Positions 11,151 to 25,100 of a DNA stretch of 61,059 nucleotides are shown here, in pieces; position 1 is the stretch's first letter, and the number at the start of each line of letters is the position of its first letter. The position numbers were made by a program, and so were the translations under genes. The notes under the pieces are model-generated. The model made no database searches and was not told where the DNA came from. It worked only from the letters and a program-made list of their open reading frames with translations. The stretch lies in contig CAMPET010000058.1 in NCBI GenBank assembly GCA_946803715.1, forward strand, positions 135,473-196,531, read 5' to 3'. This DNA is from Beroe ovata. Taxonomy: Eukaryota; Ctenophora; Nuda; Beroida; Beroidae.

Positions 11151-13010
11151 ACTGTTTAACAACTGATGACAAAGAAATATTATGTGAACATTATGAATAT
11201 CAATGAGTATCATAATATAGACTGGATAATGATATCAAAGATATGATCTTTTGATCCACATGGAACTGCATCTTATTCTTAAATCGATACTCATCGACAC
11301 CACGGAAACAAAACGAAAAATGTGTTCGAATCCACAACAAATGTCTGTCAGATCAGTCCTCATTCCTCGACAGAAAATAACAAGGGACTCTGCAGACTTA
11401 GCAGTAGCTGGACGTCTGTCATGAAATTGAACAATCAAGGACCACTGACCATTCCAATTCCATAGTTCACGAGCAGTTAGAGTTAGACTCAATTCGTATT
11501 CTTCATCTTCTTATCTTCACCTGTGAGGTCTGAATCCGTTCGGTGCAGGAAATTGAAGAGTTCCTTTCATACTTCCTTGTCCTACTTGTCATTCTCCTGA
11601 AAAAACAATCGAATGAAGGTCAAATATGACTTTAAGTGTATTAGGATTTGGAGTCACAACAGGTCACATCTAAATAGAACGTGGTTGAGGAGTCTGGAGT
11701 GGTCCCAAGAGTAAGACTAAGAGTTGACGGTTTATTTCCTTTGACAGTGATAGGTAGGTACCAGATATCACTATCCCGGAGAGTGATAGTATTAGTAGGC
11801 ACCTACCTACTCAAAGTCAAAGTCAATGTTAAGTTTTACAATCGCTGTCCAAAATTTCAAGGCCTCTGAATATGATCAAAATAGACTCACCTTTACTCGT
11901 ATATCATGTTCACTGTCTCTTTGCTCTTGAATTCGAAGTATCTTAGATTCATATCAATTGGTAACGAGGCATGGCATCTGCAGTCCAGTCAAATATTGCA
12001 TGAGTGTGGCATAGATCCTCACTCATGCACATTGCACTGATCAATCGTATGACAATGAGTACGGTTCGAACACCGACTCAGAGTCATACTGTGCAAACCA
12101 GATTGACATATCGCTCCAAACACGTTGTAATACAGGTTCACTTTCATCTGAAAGAGTGTAAGAATGAATATCGTTATTGATTCAGTCAAATATTCTCAGT
12201 CAAATGGTGATAAAGCACCATTTCAGCCAATATCAATGTGATCATACTGAATAGAAGTACTGAACTCTAGCAAGTTAATTGAATCAATGCGCAAGAAAGG
12301 GTCGCGAGCTGCGCGTTCTGTGAATCGAGAATCAGAAATCATGGTCATGGTGGTACAATCAAATACCTGCAAGTGATCTCTCATGAAAACAGCCTGTGGA
12401 TGCCCGCACACAGTCCCAATTCTCACGATATATTCATGCTAAAATGAAAAATGGATGTTTTATAGTTATTTTTTATACGGCATAAGTTCAAATTATTTCT
12501 AACATATCTGATATCAAACTTCATCTTGTACCACTATACTGAAACGTTCACTCTGAGCTGGAACTGAGAGTGAACTTATGCAGAGAGATGAATTAAAATA
12601 CTCTTTACTCTGACAAGGGTGGACAGTGGTACTTATTCTGATCATGAAATAGCAACACAAAATGAACTGCTACTATATGGGCGAGTCGCGTGTCATCATT
12701 GCAGCATTATAGCGATGTAAAACAACACATCATATCAGCCAATCATAGACCGAGTAAACCTTTTCAACCAACCAATCAGAAGGCAGAGTTTCAATTTGTG
12801 TGAGAGGTCGGAGAGACAGCTATGCTGCCCCCTAAATAAACAAAATCTTATTACATTGTGGGAGCAGTAGAGTGAGAATGTGCTATGTGCTATTGTGCTC
12901 ACTGCTCATATGTGCGACGTCACTACTGGGACACGAGGTGTAATTTCAGCCAATCATAGGTCACCAGAGTACCTGTACAGCCAATCAGCTTGAGTTTCAA
13001 TTTGTCTGGA
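11151..13010 (-). repeat. Right arm of the ~1.85 kb inverted repeat
   Basis: Reverse complement of 730-2570 with very few substitutions and a ~24-base insertion. It stops at a single N (13011), after which LINE sequence begins. Frames at 11681-11869 (+) and 12223-12426 (-) encode the same peptides as in the left arm, but they lack any domain and simply mirror the duplication. Confidence 0.9.
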
Positions 13011-13011
13011 N

Positions 13012-14136
13012 AACTCATACCTCAGGGCATACCCTAGACTTAGTTATAGCATCTCACAACATTGTCACAGATAATACTATCACACACTCAAACCTGTCAC
13101 ATCAATTTCCAACATGTGACCATTCCTGCTTATCATTTTCACTCAGTGTGACAGCGCTGCCTTTTGATGATAAAAAGAAGATATCATTTAGGAATCTGGG
13201 ATGCATTGAAAATGGTAAATTTTGCACTGAGCTAAGAGAAGGTTTGTCTGAAGCTATGCAATATGGCAAACAGTTTTCTGAAGTAGTCAATGATTACAAC
13301 AGTACTGTTTTATCTGTCCTTGATCACCATGCTCCAGTCATAACCAAATTGATTCGTGATCTGCCTGACTCAAAATGGTTTGACTCTGAGTACAAGTCAG
13401 CGAGAGCCAGAAGGAGAAGAGCAGAAAAAACTTGGAAAAAGACATTATCAGAATTTGATCGACAGTACTTCGAATATCTCAGGAGGTTCTGTAATGAATT
13501 GGCTAATGAGAAGAAAAAAGAGTATTTCAGTAACCACTTTGTTAAGTATAACCACTCTCCAAAGGGATTGTTCACATTTGTAGACAAATTCCTTGACAAA
13601 GATCGTAGTCTAACTCTCCCCACAAATGATTATCTAAAAGATACTGTGGACAATTTCAATTCCTATTTCAGTTCCAAAATTGACAAGATCAGAGCTTCCT
13701 TTACAGAAAATCATGACCCAAATGATACCAATAAATCCTCGTTCCTAGGAAGTGCACTTGATCATTTTGAACCAACAACAGAGCAAGAGATAAGAGAGAT
13801 TCTCATTGAGACCATTCCTAAATCATGTGATCTTGACCCAATACCTGCAAGTCTCATGTCTGACAATATGGAGGCTCTCATCCCAACTTTTTGTCAATTA
13901 GTGAATGCCTCATTCCTGGAAGGTTCGATGGATAACTTGAAATCTGCGCATCTAACCCCTCTTATCAAAGGTACTTCACTAGATGTCAACTCCCTCAAGA
14001 ATTATAGGCCTGTCTCAAATCTGTCTTTTGTCGGTAAGCTTGTTGAGAAAGTTGTCCTAAGAAGGCTTGACGAACATATGAAATTGAATAACCTCCATGT
14101 TGATCAGCAGTCTGCTTACAAAAAGCACTTCAGCAC
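13012..14136 (+). pseudogene. Non-LTR retrotransposon (LINE) fragment: end of endonuclease and start of reverse transcriptase
   Basis: The + strand frame begins with an HTSGHTLDLVI motif and, about 30 residues on, CDHSCLSFSLS; these are the C-terminal signatures of an APE-type endonuclease domain. A Lys/Arg-rich linker follows (WFDSEYKSARARRRRAEKTW), then the start of reverse transcriptase (NYRPVSNLSFVGKLVEKVVL, DQQSAY). The frame is open for over 1 kb and so is fairly young, but it is cut at both ends by single Ns (13011 and 14137). The catalytic part of the polymerase, including the YxDD box, is missing. Confidence 0.85.
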
Positions 14137-14229
14137 NTTGTCCAATTTCAAAAAGCTTGACATCTTCGTGATCAGCTCATCGAGATCTTCCAGAAAAGGC
14201 TAGAGCCTCAAAAAGTTAGAAAAAAGGGC

Positions 14230-14830
14230 GCACCCTAGCGCGCGTGCGCGAGAAACAGGTCTGCAGGTAACATCTGACAACCCGTCAAGCTGTTGTAGGT
14301 GTATTCACAACACAGTGACTACTCACTACTGAGTACTGAAAATTCAAGTAGTTAGTCATAGTGTCAAAAATTGTTGAATATCTGTCGAGTAATTATAGGA
14401 TTACATAACTCCCTACCCTTGCTTGTAGGATTTTACCCTACCGTCGGTGCGCGCGATTTTCAATCCTTGCCAGGGATAAAATCCCGCCAGCAAGGGTAGG
14501 GTGAAATCCTACAATACCCTTGCCGGCTCCCGGGAGCGGGAGCTGATCCCTGGCCTCACAGGCCGTGATTGAAGCTGGCTGTCGAACTCGATAAAAGTAA
14601 ATTACTGATACTGATAGCCCTGTTTCTTGCGCGCGGCGCGCGCGCCTACATCGATGAAGAAATAAAATTCTCGATAGGGACCTAGGGGTAAAATTAAATT
14701 CTCGACACCTGACTGAGACAGAAGCCCCTGTCTGCTGTCAAGAAATTAATTTTGCTGACATGACCATGACGCGAGCCGTGGAGCGGCGCGCGCGCCATGA
14801 AATTCTCGACAGGGGCTATCATTGACAGCC
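14230..14830. repeat. Compound foldback/MITE cluster
   Basis: Short foldback pieces are packed together: a GCGCGC-centred 'gagaaacaggt...aacatctgacaa' half-stem (14238-14281), a second copy of the 10344 repeat (14280-14680), an inverted pair 'gtaggattttaccctacc' / 'ggtagggtgaaatcctac' (about 14427-14512), and two 'aaattctcgacagggg'-type boxes. Nested insertion is the simplest explanation. Confidence 0.75.
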
Positions 14831-16181
14831 AAACCTAGCCTTATACCATATTTAACAACAATATTTAAAAACTATAATTTTCCATGTCGCCATGATTGAT
14901 GTTGGATGTATGAATTGTTATAATTGAGTAAAACAAATTGTTTTAGTAGAACAATTTGTTTATATTTTACAGCATAGGAACCATCATTCACATTAAGTAA
15001 ATACTTCAAAATAAAAAGAATAGTTTTCTTAACACAACTTAAACTGTAATAAATATAATTAGTATACCTGCCCTTTTGATTAATAGGGAATAAAAACGAA
15101 ATATATGATATAATATAACATAACATAACGAAAACAAACAAAAGAAAACAACTAACTTAGAGGACCCATAGTACAAATAGGATCACCACTAATTATTGTA
15201 GGTTTGTAACATAGCACGAGAATGAGTGGTGTTGCTGCTGAGGGGGATCTTGTCTGAAGACTTGGGAATCACCATTTGGTACAACAAATAATTAATTGAA
15301 GCAATATATCAGAAGTTATGACTGGTTTTCAAGCTGCACTGGGAACGCCGCAAATCATATTTGGCGTTTCCCTTCTTTCAAAAACTATCTGTTCAATTAG
15401 GAAGTTATTTATGTGGGTACCCTGAAAAAAGGTTACTTAACAATGATGTTAATTTTCGAGAATGCCACTGAATATTTGAGTTGATCTGTCAAAATCATTC
15501 TATTCTATTCTATTCTATTCTAAAAATGTGCTGAAAAGTAGCATTAGATATTAGATAATCAAATTTCTGTTATTTATCTAATGAGTAATGCTACACCAAA
15601 TGTCTGCTTTTCTGATGAAAAAGTGGACGTCTGCTTTTTAGGTTCGAACTTCCTCCAGACTGCCCAGATTGGTTTTGTGCTTAGCTTGATGAACAAATTC
15701 TTACATAAAATCTAAAGTAACCTCTGTAAATAATCAAACTGAGATTGTGCCTTGTTGTTATTACTTGATCCTTGACCCAGAGTTTGTGACTGGACCTGAT
15801 TTGCAAGCAGCAAGTTGATGATTGAAATTGAATACCTTCATGTAGCTTCAACACAGATTACTACTGATAGATAGATAGATTACTAGGAAAAATATTACAT
15901 ATAGTTCCGTATACATTTTCATTGTTTAATATTCAGGCACCATTGTGAACCATGTGCAAATAAACAACAAAAGGGAGTGGTAAGGCTCCCAAGTGCCTCA
16001 TGTCAGTCGTTTCACTTGTTCCCTAATATATGTGCATTGTGCAGGATAGTTGGTAGCACTGTTTCTCCAACCTCATATACTCTTTAGACCAATACTTGAT
16101 GTGAAATTATGGATTATTTTAATATATTTTGTTATTTCATTCTTATGTTTGGTAATGTATCAGTCTTAGTAGGTCAGTAAA
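14831..16181. other. AT-rich spacer upstream of trichoplein gene
   Basis: Strongly AT-rich, with a short (attct)n microsatellite at about 15498-15523 that may mark a LINE 3' end, and a 'gata' run near 15868. No gene is supported. Confidence 0.5.
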
Positions 16182-19100
16182 ATGGCCCTTCCACACCTTC
16201 TAAGACTAAACAAGCCATCATTATCACCTAAAGTTGATCACAACTACTATATGCGTGTTGCAAATGACACAGCTAAACAGAGACAATGGAACTCTGCCAA
16301 GTGTATGGAAAGAAGGTAGTCAAAGTTTGATCTATACTCGATCCATTTGCTCTAATCCATTAAATTTGGAAGTTCCCTCAATTATGAATACTGTCTGTAG
16401 GCCCCTATTTTCACTATCATATGATAGATTGATAATGTGATGCTTATCCCATGATTTTCAGTGCAGATGCATACCGGGAATCATATGTGCCAGATAAAAA
16501 AGGAGAGGTTCTTGCAGAAAGACGGAGGAAATTAGCACATATTCTGCAACAAGAAAACATTTTGTATCAGGTACCTTTACTATGCCCACAACTATCAGGT
16601 ATAACGATACCTTATAGATACTACTATGCCTCAATCATTACAAAATTCATGATTTGCTCAGTATTTGCACCATGATTCATGATAGATAGAAATTTGATGG
16701 CAACAAATCACACTTCAATGTCATTCTAGGCAGAGCTGAGGAACTCAAGATTGAATCCAGGCATCACTGGTGATATGACTGATCGTATAGCCTATCTTAG
16801 AGAACAGAAGGAGATGCAAAGGAAGAAGGTACGTTTATGACATTCATTTTGCAAATTGTATTCCTATGCAGTTGGTATATGTGGTACACGATTTATATGT
16901 ACAAAGCCTAGTCAATCGCCTGATCACATTTATTGAAAATTAGCCCAAATTATAAATTTTTGCTAATAGCACAGTTCCGCTGTATTTACATAATACCCTC
17001 GAAATCCATTAAAATTCACTAATCACTGACAATGAATTCTACTAATTGAATTCATTCATAACTTATGATAAAATTTTAAATTTGCCGGATTTTGGGCCTA
17101 TCAAAATGCGTTGCTATCACTTGTTCTCTTTTCAATGATCGATGAATATCATTTGAACTTGTCCTCACGATCTCTTTATCTTGAATATTCGATATACTGA
17201 GAAAATACCGCTTGATTATCTTATCTCGATACTTCTTATCGTCTCTTATCATCCGCAACATTTGCGTTGTGTGTGACCATCTTTCCCATTTGATTAGTTG
17301 CCTGTTTTATTTCTCTTTGGTTTGTTGAAAATACCAGTGTTACAAAACATTCCTCTCTTTTTGTCAGAGATGATATCTACCATCCAGTTTACAATTCCCA
17401 TACTTGATATTTACATTTGCAACCTTTACTCAGACATTACCATGGCACGTGCTTCCACAAGAACTCTGAGAAGTCGGGCTCTCAATGACATCAATGAGGT
17501 TAGCAGTTAGCACTTGCCTGTGTGTACCATTAGGAATGGAAGTCACAGCATTGTTTCTGTTTGATTTCAAGTTAAGCTGACCAATAACAAATACATTTCA
17601 GCAGGTAGCAGTGCCCTGTAAAGAAGACCGCCCTGTGGAGAAAGTTGAACCCATGGAAGTGGACGAGGGTTGTGTTCGTGACTTTGATGACATCACGGAT
17701 CCTGATTACAGTGGTGAATACTGCAAGGAGATCTTCCACAACGAGACTAAGAATAGGGAACCCAAATGGGTCATAGAGACAAGGTGAGGAAAAGATATAC
17801 GTGCCGGATTTTTCCAATTTTTTTACGATTTACATCTTATCAACCTAACATGACATCTTATCTTCCTAACATCTTATCTTCCTAACATAATATCCTGTTC
17901 TCATGTCTCGTAGATCTAACTTTCCGTCTCTTACATCCTCCTCAGAATGAGCGGGAAGAAGTCAAAGTTACGTGTGACATGTGTGGATTGGTTGACAGAA
18001 ATTGCCTTCACCTGGAAACTCGCCACAGACACACTGTTTGTAGCTGCGGTGTACTTTGATAAGGTACTCAGACTCAAGGACTGGGCAATAGACGAGATGC
18101 AAGGTGTTGCTGGCACATGTCTGCTGATCTCCTCAAAGGTAATTTATGTTCTCATTACCGTCAGCTCTTTAATTCACCCTACGAATTCTTAAATTTTATT
18201 CCCAATGTGTATTGACATGACTGAGTGACGAGTGTTCTCATCTTTCCTCTTTCACAGATGGAGGAAGTACATGCCATCCCCATTGGAGATATGGTTCAGA
18301 TTATCCCTGGCATAACTCGTGACACGGTCAAAGCATTTGAAAAGTCGATACTCGAGCTCCTCGAATACGAGGTATTGAACCCACACGATTCATCATTGTT
18401 TATCAAAACTACTTGATGTGACAATGTGACGTCATTAGTAAACACTGATCGAGATTATCTTACTGGGCGTGAACATGTCATTGTCATAAATGTTAGTCAC
18501 TACTCAAGTCAGTGGAATGAATTTGAATGTACGATAGAGGCCTGATTTCGGCCAACAGAATTGACAATACTGATGATACATGCTGCTACATATGCAGCAG
18601 TTATATTAGTAGCACTGAAAAATTCAATGTGATTTTCAAATTTCTGAATAATGAAAATATGATTCCTTTCAGATGGTCGCTCCTCATTCAATGCTGTTCA
18701 TCAGAAGATACAACTGTATCAGTGAGGTGGATATCAAGACCCACACTGTATCAAAATACCTTGCCACTCTATGTCTCAGGTAACCTTGTCAAGCTTGTGA
18801 AGATGTCGCAGATTCACAAGTGTGGCAGTAGAAATTCTGCTGTTTTTCTTCATCGCATGACCACCAATTGTATATTATATCCTCAGATACCAAGGCCACT
18901 GTTTCAATTCCCAGAGTCTGCTAGCCGCTTCCATTGTGTTTCTGTCTCGTCGACTAACCGGGTGTTCGGAAACTGAAGCTTGGTCCAAGACTCAGATTGA
19001 ATACTCGTGAGTGACATGTGTGATGTGCATATCACATTACATCTGCTGTTGGACATTTTCTTGCATTGGCGTTGTGGATATCACCCTCAGATAATGCCAA

Positions 19101-22100
19101 GATGTGATTCTCTCTCTCAATTCCACGTGACTCCTTCATAAAATCTAATTCCTCCTCTAAATTGAAACACATGTTGTCAGGGGTTACACGCTGGAGGAGC
19201 TTCTCCCCACAGTTTACTTTGTGTCCCATGTCCTTTCGACTGTGAACACGTCCGCTATGATGAGTAGGGGCAATCTGGACCGTGTTGCCATGGCTTTCAG
19301 GGTCTTCAGTTCCACTGATCAGAAACGTATCAGGTTGTTTGATGAAACTAGATGATATCTAGAAACGAGATTTCTTATGGTATTTTGGGATCAATTCGTG
19401 TACGGTGGACTTCCCAACATATGCTTAGGTATAGAAACATAAAATAAACAGAAAACATAATTCACTACATCTTTCAGCACAAACCCGTGTATGAGATCGT
19501 CTTTTGTCGAGCGGTATAGTTTCCTGAACAAAGTTCCACTGGAAAGCTGCCAGTAAATCAACCCTCTTTCTCTCTCCCCCTGGTCATATCAATGAATATC
19601 TGAATGGCATCTCCACAAATGTCTCAAATAGTGTCTCATAAAGTGTCTCATTAGTGACTCGCCAAGTGAGTTCATCAACAAGTGGAGAATCGACCAATTT
19701 CTACATCATCAACAACCAAGTGAGTATGTTTAGAAGAACAGGTAACTACGTTTATTGAAGTATCGACTACATAGACGGACAAGACGATAGAATTCGCTCC
19801 CTTCTTTGGATAAGTGTTTCTATGAATACAGCACTTTTATCAGCCGTTAGAATTATATCTACCAATTCAGATTAATACTGAACGACGCCATATTGAAAAC
19901 AGTTAAATATTAATTCGAGAAGTTTTAAGTTTAAATTATTTATGTAGATCGCCGTATTAAGTTTTTTAAATTATTTTAAGTAATTGATCATCATTGATAA
20001 GAATAGAAGTAGAACAATAAATGATTTTGTGATATAATAATTGATTAATGTTATTTCCAGTTACAATTGTCGAACGATATTGATGGTTTTGATAACTATT
20101 ATTTATTGATTAATTAATTAGTTTGCTATTTTGATACGACTCGTTTTATAATATTCCAATGGACGTGTAGAGATTTATCCATTCCTTATAATCATTTATT
20201 TTGTCAGTGTTGGTTGTGAAATTGTCGATTTGCAGAGCATGATACAATTTTTGTATTGTTATCGATGCTAGCAAATTTCAAATAAAGAAATGAATATTTC
20301 ATACCATTTTTTAATATATTCCTACGAACGTGTTTCATTTGTTGACTGGTAGAGTATAGTCACTAATCAGTAATCACATGTGTGGATGACACACTTGATC
20401 TGAACACAATCGCTTGTGTTGTCGATTACGAAAACTTTTCAACACCGCTCATTGACCAGAGAACCCAATGCTGTTAGATACGTACTGATAAAACTTTTAA
20501 ACTTCGCAATAAACGGCAACAAAAAAAGCAGTTTATCGTCGTAAGAAACCGTGACTATAGAATGAAATGTCGTGCAATAAAAGTTCATCTATCAACCTAT
20601 CCAAGCTCATCCTCTCTACGGCACCATATATTATATACCTAGTACCTACAATATCTCAGGAGTTAATCTCACCATTTCTACAAACATTTTTCCACAACTC
20701 TACACTGGTAGATCTCATATAGTTTCCATGTCAAACCCAGACCCTTATCTCGACCAGACCCTTATCTCGACCGCCTGCTCAGGTTGCAGAGGAGAAGCTG
20801 AAACAACATCTCCGATTAAATGCTCCTGAACTGAGACAACTCAACTCACGCATGCTGAAAGACGAGGTTCAGAACGGGTGGGAAACGCAGCGGGCAAAGA
20901 ACAGCCAGGTAAGTACCTGGTACATAGTAACAAGATCGTCAATAGGAAAACACAGTGGGTTTAGAGGAAGTTGGAATTTGTAATGAAATTCATATCACCT
21001 ACAAACAGAATAATCTGCCTGGTACAGTAGACAAACTGGTATACTTTTTCTCCCTAACAAAGTCACGTGGTCAGTAATATCCGTGACATTCGCTTCTCTT
21101 ATTATCACTGTCTGGCAAGCCGAATCTGATAATGCCCCATCGATTACAAATCCTGGTTACAGAAATTCTGTCGCTTGGCGCATTCCTCACACTCGACCTC
21201 GAAACCGTTAACTTTCGCAACCATGGCCCAATCAGGGCAGCTGAGACAGCCATAGAAAACCAGGTTTCCGAGCCCCACTTTGACGGTCGATTTAGAACAA
21301 TTCTCCGACGTGGTGCACGAAGTGACCTCTCCGTCTGACGTGCTCCCGACCGTCTTCTCCAGACACGTGTACATGTCGTCTCCGCCGCACGTCACGCAGA
21401 CAAAAACCACAAACAGGAGTACGAACTTCTTCATATTGTTTCCAATGCTGAGCAATGGAAATAGTTGGTAAAATTACAACAGAATGGATTTAATGTTTGG
21501 GGGGTGTGTTACGGGAAATATGCAATATTACAACGGGTGGTGAATGATTGGGGATGGAAATGCGCGGCTCCATCATGGCACATGTAATCGAACATCATGG
21601 AGCAATGTGATCTTATATGAAGCCCGACGAGCCCATCAATTACTATGAAAGCAATTTTGTGATCGACCACATTGAACCATAGTAACAATCCGAATATATC
21701 AACATTTTACACTGGTGGCTATTGATATTATTACCAACTTTGATATTATTGTGTTAACTCGGAGTCCTCTACAAGCAACAATGTTGCTACAACATGTTAC
21801 ATATTATATCTGAGTTGTGTGTCACATTCAGGAGTATTATGTGTGAATCTCCATATCATAGCATGTCCATGAGATTATGCTATAATTGGTAGTGTTTGTT
21901 ATACAGTATATATAAACTGTGTGTATGTGTGTGCCCAATAGAGATCACAAGTCTTGTACAATGTGTCACGGAGAAGAGAGGGCGAGAGTTGTAGTAGCGT
22001 ACAAGTGGGGAGGGAAGCAGAGATAGTATATCCACGATCACATTTCACAGCTGGATAAGGGAGAGAGAGAGTTGGAAGGGGAGAGTATGATCTTGTCACT

Positions 22101-25100
22101 GGTAATTATCGGAATGTGTTGCCTGGCGATGAGAGCTGCTAAGCGGCTTGCGTCGTGGATGTCTCGGCAGTGTCTATCTTTCTAAAACTTTTGTCTCACC
22201 CTCTCCCTTATCCCTCCCTCATCCCCTCTCTCTCTCCCTCACCCTACCTTGATCATCCCTAAACCTTCTTCTCACCACCTCCTTTACTACCCATATCATA
22301 GCTTTGTAATATAAGTAGGACTAACTTGTTGTTGTTGAAAGTGTTGCGTAACACATCTATTATCGCAGGACGAGGAGCAAAAGAAAAGGGAGAAGCTGGA
22401 GTGAGTATCACTATTCACTACCCAATAACTCATATTGTCGATTACAACTATTATCAGTTCTGAATTACCGAATGACTACCGGTATTATCGACAATCAACC
22501 CCCAGAGAGATAATGGAAACGGAGCGAGCCAAGATACGGTATGAGATGGAGCGTAAACAGGCGGAGGAGCTACGTCGATCGGAGGCGGCTCACCAGGCAG
22601 AGCAACTCAGAGCACAGATGGAGAAACTGAGGCTCAGGGAGAAAGAGGTATTGGTGATTGTAGAGAGATATTTCCTTGTGTTTAAATTGTGTTTGACCGA
22701 CTAAATTGAATCAATTTAGGGAAATGGTTACGGTGACTTGATCAAGATATTAGATCGGTAATCTTGCAAAGCACCGTGTATAATAACATGAGATTCTCTT
22801 ACTCTGAGTCAGAAAAAAGTTAATTTTGGGGTCTCACTACTTCTGATGAGTCTGGATAAATTGCAACTCTCAAGCTAATACCAAAACCATAGCTACAACT
22901 ATTTATAGCTCTACAGTTTGCCTTGGATAGCTAATGATGGATAATGGATGATCGGACATGGATGTGGAATGCATGTTAACTTTCTGCATTTCTACTGATT
23001 TATGTGTTTTGATGTTGAAATATGGGCAATGTTGCCAGTATGCTCTCATCTGGCCTATGTTTTTATTATCTCAGTTTTTGACTGCTAATTTTTACAGAGT
23101 TCCATTCTAAAAGCAAAGGAAGAAGAACTGCTCATTCAACAAGACGAATTGGCTGCAGCAGTAAGTCTCTGTTTAGTGTTACTTGTGAGGTCTGACCAAC
23201 AGGCAGGCGGTGACCTTTTTGTTCGATAAGTTTGCAGCTGATTTTACTGATTTTCAATTCAAATTTTTGACGGTTGTGTGGACATTGCGTTACGCGCAGT
23301 GACAAATTTGTAGTTTGGTTTGCGCTGGAGATGTTATTATTGAGCTAGCGCAGCGCGCAGAGGCGCGCGCAATGATGGGCACCGCCTCCGGCCGGCCAAT
23401 CCAAGTTCTTCGAGATGATTTCCTACGGCCCTACGGTAGTTATCACCTTATCTTCCCAGGAAAAGTTGAGATTCGAAATGGAATTGAAACGAGAGAAGAT
23501 ACAATTTGGGTGAGTGTATAATATACAGGCTATACTGTACAAATATACACTGTATAATCTGTACAATCTGAATACACTGAAGATTTTAATGGGTGAATGG
23601 ATTTTTGTCACAATCTGCATTTCGCATATCATGACAAAGAAACGTCATTCCATCGAGCAAACTGCGTTATTGATAATCAAAGTCCTAACAGTAATTTTCA
23701 GTATTTCAATGTAGCCTGGATTGTACGCTACATAAGTGACTATGTAGTCGCTCATGTAACAGCAGCTAATGGGACGAATTGCGTTATTATGAAATTCTGA
23801 GAAATGTCTAAAAGCTTTATTCAAGCTAAGAAAGTCATTATGCTCCCCATGGGATAATTGTAAGTTGATAGAGCATTGTTTACGCTCAATCAGCACACAC
23901 AAAATAGACACCTTGTAAGTGCCCTGCATTTGAACATTGATTAAAAAATCTCTTTTCGATTAAAATACAGTTACAAAGTATAGTATGGAGTCTTCGTCAC
24001 AACATGGGGTGTATGAAAGTACGGATAGTCCTGGTCGTAAACATGGACAAGCAATTTCTTGAAATAATTTGTCACTTGTGATAATGACCAGCCATGTGGG
24101 GGCAATCAAGCCGCTCCATAGTTCGTCGGTCTGTGTTTACATCGGATGGATGGGCCGGGAAACGAATCTGTACTTGAAATGGATGTGATTGGTAGAGGAA
24201 AGGAGGCTGCCCTGCTTCAGAGAATATCGTTTGCTACATCCAGCATCCCCAGCAGAAGGGCCCATGCCAGGAGTAATGTTAGATAACGTGCTGATGACGT
24301 GTGACGTGGTGCTCCGTTTCGCCACTGGTCGTTGCAGTTATTAGAGTGGCAAAACTCCACTTTGCACTTGTTTATAGCCATAGCTCCACTCTCTGCATCT
24401 GCAGTTAGCACGTTGTCATCGGGCATACCTTTCATCCGGGAATAACATCCAGCGGGATTTCTCAATATAAACAGTTAATACTCTAGACATGATTTAATTA
24501 TCAAAAGTGGTCCTGTGAAACCTTGATGGAGCCAAATTGGCTAATTATGAGAATTCATAAGATTAGTGAAGTGTTTATTATATAACTGACCATGATAAGA
24601 AATGAGGACAGGTACCTGACGTGAGACGCTCGCAAAGACTCGTCTCCGTGACGTTATTCTCCTGACATTGAAAGGAGCCAATATTCCAGCGAGAACCATT
24701 CACAGACACGCTGGATAAAAAAGGATGTGAGGTCTCAAACTTGTCGTTAATATCTACGAGATTCTAAATCAGAGTTGCTTTGATCCGTGGTAAAATCACA
24801 TTCTTTTACTCACGATAGCCTAGCTGTGGTGCATTTGCTGTCCGTGCCGCAGACCACCATTTTGTTTCTGTGGCACAGAACCTCGTCAGTGTAATTTAGA
24901 TCTTCGAGCAGTTCCTGGTGTTGTGTGAGTTGAGTTTTATTCAATGGCCATCAAACTATTGTCTTGTAAAAACATCGATTTCAATGGATAGGAATTATAA
25001 TGGAGGAATATTATCTTATGATTCAATGGGTTAACCACCTTTGGATCTTTTTCGTCATAGAAAGCGAAGCATTTTCCGTAGCAAGAGGCCGCATCGCCCG

